IMG/VR virus record: IMGVR_UViG_3300000311_000002
Location: 1 to 44,759 of that record
Length of the DNA: 44,759 bases
Source of the DNA: a virus
Reading direction: 5' to 3' (one strand)
The position numbers were made by a program, and so were the translations under genes. Under the pieces are notes generated by a model, which worked only from the letters and a program-made list of their open reading frames with translations, ran no database searches and was not told the origin of the DNA. This document shows positions 29,288 through 36,084 of this stretch, one piece after another. Positions within the stretch are counted from its first letter, which is position 1. Each line of letters starts with the position of its first letter.

Positions 29288-31792
29288 ATGTCTGAAGATT
29301 TAGATAGAGTTGAATATCCAATTAAAGTTGATGAAGAATATATTTATAAATATGTTAAATATATGCTTGGGTATCCTCATGTTGAAGTTGAAGTTACTGA
29401 TGTTCAATTAAAAGCATTTCTAGAACATACTCTAAGTTATTATTCAAGATTACTACCAAAAATTAGATGGTATAGTATTACTGCTTATGCTGGTGTTCAA
29501 GAGTATTTATTAAATAAAGATACCATCGGGTATGGTATTGTAAAAGTTTTAATACCTAGATTAGATCCTATAGCTCCATTGTTATTATCAAGTGGACCCC
29601 GTTTAGATATTTTTGGTTATAAATATTGTTTAACTGATGATACATTAATAAGTTTACTTGATGGTAGAGAGAGATCAATAAGAGAACTGTATGATGAGTA
29701 CGGTGATAGGGAATTTTGGGTATATTCTTGTGACAAAGATGGAAACGTAAAACCCGGTAGGGCTTGGGGAATACACCAAACCGGTTGTAAAGAGAAGGTA
29801 ATAAAAGTTACTTTAGATAATGGTAAATTTATTAGATGTACGCCGGGCCATAAGTTTTTAATGAGGGACGGAAGTTATAAGCCAGCCGGGGAGTTGAAGC
29901 CTGGTGATAGTTTAATGCCGTTGTATAGGAGAACTAGAAAGGTTGGTAGTTCTAAATCAGAATATGAGCTTTCTAGGGCCGGTGCAGAGGAACAGTTTAC
30001 TCATAGAGTGGTTTCCGAGAGCACTAATAATGGAAAGTGTTCTTATTGTGGGATTGAGCTGCCCGATAGAAAACATACTATAAGACACCATATAAATTTT
30101 AATAATAAAGACAATAGACCTATAAATATTCAATGGGTTACTTATAAGGAACACCGATTCATACATAGTGAGTTTACTAAGTTGTGGAAGAGTGAAGATT
30201 TTCGTATTGCTCATTCTGAAAGAGCAAGCGAAAGAATGAGAAAACTTTGGGAGAACGAAGAATTTAGAGACAAGATGGTTGAGAAGGCCAGAAGACGAAT
30301 GGCTAAGCAGCACAAGGACCCAAAGTTCCGAGAGTTGGTAAATGAGGCAATTAAGGAGAAGTGGAAGGACCCAGAGTATTTAAAAAGACAAGGGGAAATT
30401 AGTAGAAAAACAATGAAGAAACTGTGGGATAATACAGAGTTTCGTGAAAAGCAGTCTAAAATTCTAACTGAGCTTTGGAAGGACCCGGAATTTCGGGTTA
30501 ATAATTGTAGACTAAGTAGTGAAAGAAATAGGAATAAGTGGAAAGACGAAGAATTTCGGGCTGAATTTAGCAAAAGACATAGCTCTTTGATGAAGCAGAA
30601 ATGGAATGATCCAGAATACCGTAAGAGAGCGGTGGAAGCTGCAACAACTAAAGAAAGTCGTTCAAAGAGAAGTGTAAACACCAGCAAACAAATGAAGGAT
30701 AAGTGGGCGAATGATACCGAGTTCAGGGATAGAAAAATTGCGGCCAATCGTGATAGATTAAATAAGAATTGGGGTGACCCTGACTATAAAGAGGGAATGC
30801 GAATAGTTAGTAAAAAAGCAATGCATAAGCGGTGGGGACATACTGAGGACTTTGACTCGTGTGAAAGGTGTGCTAATAACCATAAAGTTATTAGTATTGA
30901 AGATGCTGGGTATGAGGATGTTTGGGATTTTTCTGTAGACAAGTACCACAATTTCGCTTTAAATTCAGGTATTTACGTGTCGAACTCGTATCCGTATCGT
31001 GACATTTGTATATCAGGTGATACTGAGATACTTATGGTTGATAATACGAAAATTAGTTTATCTACTTTATACAATTCTATAGGTGGTAAGTCATTTAGTG
31101 TATTTTCTTATGATATAGTTGATAAAAAAGTTATTATTGGTAACGGTCATTCATTGAGGGAGACACATAAAGATGCGAGTATAATTCAGATAAATCTATC
31201 AAATGGGAGATTTTTTAAATGCACCCCTGATCATAAATTACTTACGAATGGATTGAGTTACAAAGAGGCTTGTAAAATAAATAATGGTGAAGTTTTAGTT
31301 GGCGGGCTAACTGTAACTAGTGTTATAGATGCGGGTATTAGTAATGTTTATGATTTAACGGTAGATAAATACCATAACTTCAAGTTAGCCTGTGGGGTAT
31401 TTGTTAAAAATTGTGAACTCTGGACCGACTATATGTATTTCCAAGAAGCACAGCGTATACTTAGCTCACAGTTCGATTATGAAGTCTTAAATAACTCTTT
31501 ACATATTCACCCAAAACCTGACGAATCTTTCCCATTGACTTACGCAAGTGCTTTCCCAAGGGGTATTGACTCAGTTCCTTATGATGATGTCGATTGGATT
31601 AAGAGGCACGTATTAGCTCAAACTAAGATAGCTGTAGGTCACGCGAGACGTAAGTTTCAAGTACCAGGTGCGCAAACCTCTCAGCCCCTTGATGGTCGTG
31701 AGATGGTAAATGATGGTAATGTTGAGCTTCAAAATTTAGAAGAGGACTTATTAAGAAGAACTCCTCCATTCCCATTTTATAGGGATTTATAA
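29288..31792 (+). CDS. neck/head-completion-like protein with two inteins
   Basis: The 834-residue precursor has three extein parts: residues 1-113, a seven-residue piece SYPYRDI (567-573) and 709-834. Joined, they give a ~246-residue protein (YVKYMLGYPHVEVEVTDVQL at the start, LRRTPPFPFYRDL at the end). Its size and start resemble T4-type neck proteins (gp13/gp14), and its position after the capsid gene fits. Two inteins must be removed before the virion protein is functional. The extein family is moderately certain; the inteins are clear. Confidence 0.75.
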   Translation: MSEDLDRVEYPIKVDEEYIYKYVKYMLGYPHVEVEVTDVQLKAFLEHTLSYYSRLLPKIRWYSITAYAGVQEYLLNKDTIGYGIVKVLIPRLDPIAPLLLSSGPRLDIFGYKYCLTDDTLISLLDGRERSIRELYDEYGDREFWVYSCDKDGNVKPGRAWGIHQTGCKEKVIKVTLDNGKFIRCTPGHKFLMRDGSYKPAGELKPGDSLMPLYRRTRKVGSSKSEYELSRAGAEEQFTHRVVSESTNNGKCSYCGIELPDRKHTIRHHINFNNKDNRPINIQWVTYKEHRFIHSEFTKLWKSEDFRIAHSERASERMRKLWENEEFRDKMVEKARRRMAKQHKDPKFRELVNEAIKEKWKDPEYLKRQGEISRKTMKKLWDNTEFREKQSKILTELWKDPEFRVNNCRLSSERNRNKWKDEEFRAEFSKRHSSLMKQKWNDPEYRKRAVEAATTKESRSKRSVNTSKQMKDKWANDTEFRDRKIAANRDRLNKNWGDPDYKEGMRIVSKKAMHKRWGHTEDFDSCERCANNHKVISIEDAGYEDVWDFSVDKYHNFALNSGIYVSNSYPYRDICISGDTEILMVDNTKISLSTLYNSIGGKSFSVFSYDIVDKKVIIGNGHSLRETHKDASIIQINLSNGRFFKCTPDHKLLTNGLSYKEACKINNGEVLVGGLTVTSVIDAGISNVYDLTVDKYHNFKLACGVFVKNCELWTDYMYFQEAQRILSSQFDYEVLNNSLHIHPKPDESFPLTYASAFPRGIDSVPYDDVDWIKRHVLAQTKIAVGHARRKFQVPGAQTSQPLDGREMVNDGNVELQNLEEDLLRRTPPFPFYRDL
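29627..30985 (+). mobile_element. intein 1 with HNH-type endonuclease (453 aa)
   Basis: It runs from C114 to N566 of the precursor. Block A is CLTDDTLISLLDG and block B is FIRCTPGHKFL. Block F is VWDFSVDKYHNFAL, and the end is GIYVSN before Ser+1. The penultimate His is replaced by Ser, which is known but uncommon. The insert contains an HNH-type domain (CSYCG at 251-255, IRHHINFNNKDNRPINI, then HRFIH) and about 11 short repeats. It should be able to splice and to home. Confidence 0.88.
30179..30853 (+). repeat. about 11 tandem ~20-aa repeats in intein 1
   Basis: Units read KLWKSEDFR, KLWENEEFR, KWKDPEYLK, KLWDNTEFR, LWKDPEFR, NKWKDEEFR, QKWNDPEYR, DKWANDTEFR, KNWGDPDYK and KRWGHTEDF, each followed by a charged helix. 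They lie after the HNH part and probably form DNA-binding helical repeats that set target specificity. The repeats keep the opposite strand open, which creates a false antisense frame. Confidence 0.8.
31007..31411 (+). other. intein 2, mini-intein without endonuclease (135 aa)
   Basis: It runs from C574 to N708 of the precursor. Block A is CISGDTEILMVDN, block B is FFKCTPDHKLL, and block F is VYDLTVDKYHNFKL. The end is GVFVKN before Cys+1, with Lys in place of the penultimate His. Length and lack of insert show a mini-intein. Blocks A, B and F resemble intein 1, suggesting common origin. Confidence 0.88.
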
Positions 31793-31796
31793 AATT

Positions 31797-32204
31797 ATGT
31801 TGAAAAACACTAATACTAATGAAATAGAACCTTTGGATGGTTTAATTCCTTCACGTAAATTTAATTGGTCAATAAAAAATGTACCTGATCACATAAATTT
31901 ATGTCTTCATTCTTTATACTCAAAAGATAATAGTGACATAGTATTAGTATTTCGTACCTTTGTAGATTTACCTATGTCGTCTTTATACTTTCAAAATAGA
32001 GTGGAAAGGAATATAGGTATATTATTATTCTCAGGTTTAAAAGACTCAAAAGTAGTTAATGAGATAACAATATATTATAAAGATTGTAATATTATGCCTT
32101 TTGATTTAGATATGAGTCTTCCTGATCAGATGTTGGAAAAAGTTATATTTACTGGGGCTAAGTTTACTAGTACTGTAAGAGAACTATTAGAAGATGAATA
32201 TTAA
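31797..32204 (+). CDS. hypothetical head/neck-module protein, 135 aa
   Basis: A soluble alpha/beta protein (FNWSIKNVPDHINLCLHSLY, IVLVFRTFVDLPMSSLYF). It follows the neck-like gene by four bases and overlaps the J-domain gene by 11 bases. It may be a head-completion or tail protein, judging from position only. The family is unknown. Confidence 0.6.
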   Translation: MLKNTNTNEIEPLDGLIPSRKFNWSIKNVPDHINLCLHSLYSKDNSDIVLVFRTFVDLPMSSLYFQNRVERNIGILLFSGLKDSKVVNEITIYYKDCNIMPFDLDMSLPDQMLEKVIFTGAKFTSTVRELLEDEY

Positions 32205-32925
32205 CACAACTTTTTTAAACCTTATTGAAGAACTCTCAGATGATGAAGCTCATAATATATTTAATAAACATGGGGTAAATTCTCGTGGTAAAAGCCCGGA
32301 GGAGTTAAGTAAAAGTTATAGATCTTTGGTATTTAAAATTCATCCTGATCGTGGTGGATCATTAAAAGATACAAAAGATGTAAATGCTGCTTGGGACAGA
32401 TTGAAAAAGGGCAGTTCTAGTGGTGGGAGCGAAAGAAAGAGTTATCCAAGTGAACACCATAGACCTAGAGGATCTGTATCAACTCCTGAATGGGCATGGG
32501 CTGGGTATTCAGGTGGGCTTCCTCCTAGTTCTCATATTTATAATAATGATTATCGAGACCTAAATTTTATCAAGAAAAGAATGTGGGAACTCTCAGGTAA
32601 GTCCAAAGAAGAACACACAGTACACCAGTTTGATGGTAATTATTTTCGTAACACATTTACTGCTTATGGTAATAGTAATATACATCACCATATGGCTAAG
32701 GCAATGTTAAAGTGGGGGGCTCACGGTAATCCGTATAATACCAAGGCTATATTTGTCTCTAAAAAATCTGACCCTAAAAAACTTCATCTTGTTTGGGCTA
32801 ACGGTAAACATGTTGAACCGGGGGTGCATATAGAGCATAACTCTTTTAATAATAATCCATCAAATGATCAAGAATTCACAAAAAATCTATCTTCTTGGAT
32901 TGATTCTAAAGTACCAAAAAACTAA
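32194..32925 (+). CDS. J-domain (DnaJ-like) protein with N-terminal tag
   Basis: The 243-residue protein starts MNINTTFLNLIEELSDDEA, a second type of shared opening with an L-I-E site. A J domain follows (helix II SKSYRSLVFKIHPDRGG with HPD at 50-52, then DVNAAWDRLKKG). The long C-terminal domain contains HHMAKAMLKWGAHG and is unrecognised. J domains activate Hsp70 ATPases. A tagged J protein could be injected and redirect the host DnaK, which is inference. It shares its N-terminus with two nearby genes. Confidence 0.78.
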   Translation: MNINTTFLNLIEELSDDEAHNIFNKHGVNSRGKSPEELSKSYRSLVFKIHPDRGGSLKDTKDVNAAWDRLKKGSSSGGSERKSYPSEHHRPRGSVSTPEWAWAGYSGGLPPSSHIYNNDYRDLNFIKKRMWELSGKSKEEHTVHQFDGNYFRNTFTAYGNSNIHHHMAKAMLKWGAHGNPYNTKAIFVSKKSDPKKLHLVWANGKHVEPGVHIEHNSFNNNPSNDQEFTKNLSSWIDSKVPKN

Positions 32926-32937
32926 TATTAAAATTTA

Positions 32938-33345
32938 ATGGATATTAACACAACTTTTTTATCATTACTTGAGGGGAGAATTCAATTTGACATTCATCCT
33001 GTAGACAGGAAAAAATTACTAAAAACCTTCAAACCAAAATATAAAGATGTATTTGCTGACCATATTACTCATGAAATATCCGCTAGTGAGGGGGATAAAA
33101 GACCTAAGGTAAAGGGAGCACGTATAATAGGCCACGTTGATAATGGGGAGGATCTTGAAGCCTTGGTCGCTAAAGTTGGTAGTAACTTAAAAAGACCTGA
33201 TCGTGGTCAATATCATGTTACTTTGAGTTTAGATAAAGATAAAGGAAGAAATCCAGTTGATTCAAATGACATTATTTCAGACCTTGGGTACAAAAAGTTA
33301 AGGAAGTCAATTCCTATAAGAGTTAATACAAGATATATAGACTAA
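32938..33345 (+). CDS. tagged protein, 135 aa
   Basis: The opening MDINTTFLSLLEG is nearly the same as that of the J-domain gene, with L-L-E before Gly. The body is alpha/beta and basic (KKLLKTFKPKYKDVFADH, then GQYHVTLSLDKDKGR). No ribosome site is clear. The body is unrelated to that of the other genes with the same opening. Function is unknown. Confidence 0.62.
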   Translation: MDINTTFLSLLEGRIQFDIHPVDRKKLLKTFKPKYKDVFADHITHEISASEGDKRPKVKGARIIGHVDNGEDLEALVAKVGSNLKRPDRGQYHVTLSLDKDKGRNPVDSNDIISDLGYKKLRKSIPIRVNTRYID

Positions 33346-33352
33346 CGATAAA

Positions 33353-33832
33353 ATGCCTACTCCTCCTTTAATAGAAGAAACTGATCAAACCGGTATCGCT
33401 ACTGTCCCTTTTGGTGGTGGTAGGAGAGACCTTGAGTTTATCATAAGAACCAATTATGAACAGTTTATAAAATTATTCCCAAGGGTCTCTTTATACAAAC
33501 TTGATCGTGAAGTATCTAGACCTGACCCTTTATATAGAGAGAAGGTTCATAAGACTTATAGTGATATCCCAATTCCTGTTAATGCCTTCTTTGTTTTTCA
33601 TCCTCCTGATAAGCTGCTAAAAAATTTCGGGATCGAGGTAGAACACGACGCCTTGGTGGTTTTAAATGACCGGCAGTTGAATTTACTGGATGCAAAAATC
33701 GTCAAAGGAGACCTGATAGAATACTTGGGAATAAATTATGAGACCCTGGTGGTTAAACTTGTTGATTATTTTTTAAACACACAGGTACCATTAAATTCCC
33801 TAGCAGTCGTTAGACAGTTAGCAGCAAGGTAA
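33353..33832 (+). CDS. head-tail joining/stopper-like protein, 159 aa
   Basis: The pattern IPIPVNAFFVFHPPDKLL, then EHDALVVLNDRQLNLLDAKI and VKGDLIEYLGINYETLVVKL fits a small beta-barrel. GDLIEYxGxxYE is typical of head-tail stopper or connector proteins of long-tailed phages. It has no tag. The assignment is a pattern-level guess supported by position among head genes. Confidence 0.5.
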   Translation: MPTPPLIEETDQTGIATVPFGGGRRDLEFIIRTNYEQFIKLFPRVSLYKLDREVSRPDPLYREKVHKTYSDIPIPVNAFFVFHPPDKLLKNFGIEVEHDALVVLNDRQLNLLDAKIVKGDLIEYLGINYETLVVKLVDYFLNTQVPLNSLAVVRQLAAR

Positions 33833-33840
33833 TATAAATT

Positions 33841-34263
33841 ATGGAAAATATAAGTAAATCTTTAATAAAAGAGGCAGTTGATAAATTGATAGATGGTAAC
33901 TCTTTCAGTGAAATATTGGATACGGTATATAAAAAAGACCACCTTTCGGAAGCTAAACCACTTCATGTTGCTGGTGGGATGGTAAGGGGGCCAGACGGGG
34001 AACACCATGGCAGTGCCTACATTATTTATAAACCCGGTGCCACACCAAAACATCCTGCTGATCCATATATGGGTACTAACGATAGAGAAGAGGCTAAGAA
34101 GATAGCCCGTACAGTTAAGGGGCATGTTGCACAAACCTCTACTGGGTTTACTTGGCATCCAGAAGGGAGCCCAGAACATCAAGGGGGAAGGTGGAAAAGC
34201 TTTGCAAGTCGAACAGGTGGTTCTGGTAGGGCTCCAATTGTTGGATTAACGGTGGATAGGTAA
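33841..34263 (+). CDS. tagged protein, 140 aa
   Basis: The N-terminus SLIKEAVDKLIDGNSFSEIL is a clear tag, followed by a Gly/His-rich body (RGPDGEHHGSAYIIYKPGA, then EAKKIARTVKGHVAQTSTGF) and a glycine-rich tail. It starts eight bases after the upstream stop. The family is unknown. Confidence 0.62.
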   Translation: MENISKSLIKEAVDKLIDGNSFSEILDTVYKKDHLSEAKPLHVAGGMVRGPDGEHHGSAYIIYKPGATPKHPADPYMGTNDREEAKKIARTVKGHVAQTSTGFTWHPEGSPEHQGGRWKSFASRTGGSGRAPIVGLTVDR

Positions 34264-34264
34264 T

Positions 34265-34495
34265 ATGACTAATATTGATGAATTAATAAATTCTATCTTG
34301 GATGATGAAGAACTCGTTAATGAGGCTGTTAATAAATTAGTGACTCTTGCTAGAAGTCAAAAGGCTGGATGTTGTGGAAAGTGTAAACCTGGGGAAATAT
34401 GCTCTTGTGACCCTGTGCATGGTGGCAGTTGGTGTTCTGAACATGACCAGGATATTCCACCGGAATCCCAAAAAGTAGGACGTACCAGGAAGTAA
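34265..34495 (+). CDS. tagged cysteine-rich protein, 76 aa
   Basis: A tag-like N-terminus (IDELINSILDDEELVNEAVN) is followed by CCGKCKPGEICSC and WCSEHD, probably a zinc site. It follows the previous stop by one base. The family is unknown. Confidence 0.58.
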   Translation: MTNIDELINSILDDEELVNEAVNKLVTLARSQKAGCCGKCKPGEICSCDPVHGGSWCSEHDQDIPPESQKVGRTRK

Positions 34496-34499
34496 AGTT

Positions 34500-34787
34500 A
34501 TGAATATAAATACTACGTACGAAGAACTTTTAGAGAGCCTGTTTACTAAAGGTCAATTGGTTTTGTATCCTAAGACATTCTGGGATGTTGATAAATTCTC
34601 TACCAAACTGGCTCCGGGTAGGATTTCAGATATTGGCTGGGATAAGAAAAATAAGGAAGAGATTAGAGTTCTTAGAGGAATGAAAGGAGAAGGAAATCCT
34701 TCCTCATTTATGAGTGGTCATTATATTATACCAACTACTAAAAGAAAGGCCAGAGCTGCATTATCTGGCAGTAATAGAGGAGTATAG
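34500..34787 (+). CDS. tagged protein, 95 aa
   Basis: The opening MNINTTYEELLESLF is the same as that of the J-domain and following genes, with L-L-E before Ser. The body is small and basic with a beta-rich part (GQLVLYPKTFWDVDKF) and a basic end. It may be a small SH3-like barrel. Function is unknown. Confidence 0.6.
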   Translation: MNINTTYEELLESLFTKGQLVLYPKTFWDVDKFSTKLAPGRISDIGWDKKNKEEIRVLRGMKGEGNPSSFMSGHYIIPTTKRKARAALSGSNRGV

Positions 34788-34789
34788 AA

Positions 34790-35038
34790 ATGGTTAAGAT
34801 TACTTTATCCGTACCTTCACAGTGTGGGTGCGTACCAGGATTGCTAGAAGAAATCACTTCTGCTTGTATAGATGAAACTGTATTTCCCTCATTACAGGAA
34901 GATATTTGGGTTGGGGTGATTATTGGTGGTGCTATGTTAGCAAATCCAGAAGTCATTGAAAAGTTACCAAAAATGGATGACGGGATAACACCTAAAGTAA
35001 CCCCGGATACTATAAAAATTGGTGTTTTCAGAGGTTAA
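34790..35038 (+). CDS. hypothetical protein, 82 aa
   Basis: The protein has SQCGCVPGLLEEITSAC at the start and a hydrophobic segment WVGVIIGGAMLANPEV that is too short for a clear membrane span. The ATG follows GAGGAGTATAGAA. The family is unknown. Confidence 0.55.
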   Translation: MVKITLSVPSQCGCVPGLLEEITSACIDETVFPSLQEDIWVGVIIGGAMLANPEVIEKLPKMDDGITPKVTPDTIKIGVFRG

Positions 35039-35039
35039 G

Positions 35040-35222
35040 TTGGGCTACCCATATATACAAGAAAGAGATGGTTTTATGGTCATCGTCAAAGGGTTGAAGA
35101 TGACTGGTAATCTTAATACTGATGGATTTGATTATCACTATTTGTACCCAGAAGACGAAGATAAAAAAACTAGAAAGAAAACACCAAGGATTCACCCCTT
35201 GCCTTATCATCAATCTTCTTAA
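35040..35222 (+). CDS. hypothetical protein, about 60 aa (TTG start likely)
   Basis: The frame has no ATG near its upstream end. I suggest the TTG right after the previous stop, with AGAGG a few bases before it; an ATG 36 bases later is an alternative. The last base overlaps the ATG of the next mini-gene. The C-terminus is basic (DKKTRKKTPRIHPL). Function is unknown. Confidence 0.45.
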   Translation: MGYPYIQERDGFMVIVKGLKMTGNLNTDGFDYHYLYPEDEDKKTRKKTPRIHPLPYHQSS

Positions 35223-35332
35223 TGTGCCTAATTAGACCAATTGACCCAGAGATTATTTACATAACTTTATGGGCTATAGGTTATGGCTTAGTTATCATAG
35301 CCGCAATATACTTGATAAAACAGAATATTTAG
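35222..35332 (+). CDS. 36-aa membrane protein
   Basis: A short frame (MCLIRPIDPEII, then a hydrophobic YITLWAIGYGLVIIAAIYLI and KQNI) begins at the last base of the upstream stop and fills an otherwise empty gap. The Cys near the start is not in a clear lipobox. It may be a one-span membrane protein of unknown role. Confidence 0.5.
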   Translation: MCLIRPIDPEIIYITLWAIGYGLVIIAAIYLIKQNI

Positions 35333-35348
35333 CTTTATTAGGTATTAT

Positions 35349-36008
35349 ATGTCTTTATGTATTAATGATTATTGGGAAGTCAGAAAGTATATGCAACCCG
35401 GTGATGTTATTGCTTTTGGGGGTAATGACACTATATCAAACGTAGTAAAGTTAGCCACACGTTCATCTGTTTCTCATGTAGGTACAATTCTTCAATCAAA
35501 AGTAATTTTAGAAGAAGCCATTCAGGATGGTTTTTTAAATCACATAATTGAATCTACTTCTTTGAATGGATTCAATGGTGTTGTCGTCAATAGAATGAGT
35601 GACCGATTGTCTGATTATGACGGAAACGTTTGGTGGCTTCCTTTGAGAAATGAGGCTAGAGAACGATTTTGCGGGAAGTCGTTTTTTGATTTTCTTTTGA
35701 AACAAGAAAGAAAACCTTACGATTTTTACCAAGCGTTTGAAGCTGGGGTGGGGTCGATTAGTCTAAGTGTATTGAGGAAGATTTTTGGGGAGAAGGAAAA
35801 TTTCTCAAAATTTTTTTGCTCTGAGTTGGTTGTAGCTGCTTTTGAAATAGCTGGGTTACTATCGGACGTAAATGCTTCCGAGGTCACCCCAATAGACCTG
35901 TGTATGTTCAGTATTTATCAAGATAATTATTATCAAATAAAAGGTAATAAAGAAACACAAATAAAAGGTTTCAATACTTTGAATCCTTCCTCATGGGGGA
36001 TTGATTGA
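35349..36008 (+). CDS. permuted NlpC/P60-like (YiiX-type) cysteine hydrolase
   Basis: The 219-residue protein contains MQPGDVIAFGG, then SNVVKLATRSSVSHVGTIL (H43) and, in the C-terminal half, SKFFCSELVVAAFEIAG (C157). This is the order of circularly permuted NlpC/P60 enzymes of the YiiX/YebB type (His first, Cys later). They cut peptide or acyl bonds in cell-wall or lipid substrates. There is no signal peptide. It may be a virion-carried enzyme. A hairpin with T run follows. Confidence 0.8.
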   Translation: MSLCINDYWEVRKYMQPGDVIAFGGNDTISNVVKLATRSSVSHVGTILQSKVILEEAIQDGFLNHIIESTSLNGFNGVVVNRMSDRLSDYDGNVWWLPLRNEARERFCGKSFFDFLLKQERKPYDFYQAFEAGVGSISLSVLRKIFGEKENFSKFFCSELVVAAFEIAGLLSDVNASEVTPIDLCMFSIYQDNYYQIKGNKETQIKGFNTLNPSSWGID

Positions 36009-36016
36009 GGTTTTAG

Positions 36017-36054
36017 AATTTTCCTAAATACAAAAATAACATAGGAAAATTTTT
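36017..36054 (+). terminator. weak intrinsic terminator
   Basis: AATTTTCCTA pairs with TAGGAAAATT (10 bp, 15-base loop) and is followed by four or five T. It is AT-rich and so probably leaky. It lies between the YiiX-like gene and the protease gene. Confidence 0.6.
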
Positions 36055-36084
36055 AAGATTGGCTGTTTGGTTAAAGGAGGATGT

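Noticed and set aside
30211-30747. Long antisense open frame (178 codons) opposite intein 1
   Set aside because: It is a by-product of the repeated W-D-EFR codons. It has no ribosome site, runs against all neighbours and gives a low-complexity Ser/Leu/Phe protein.
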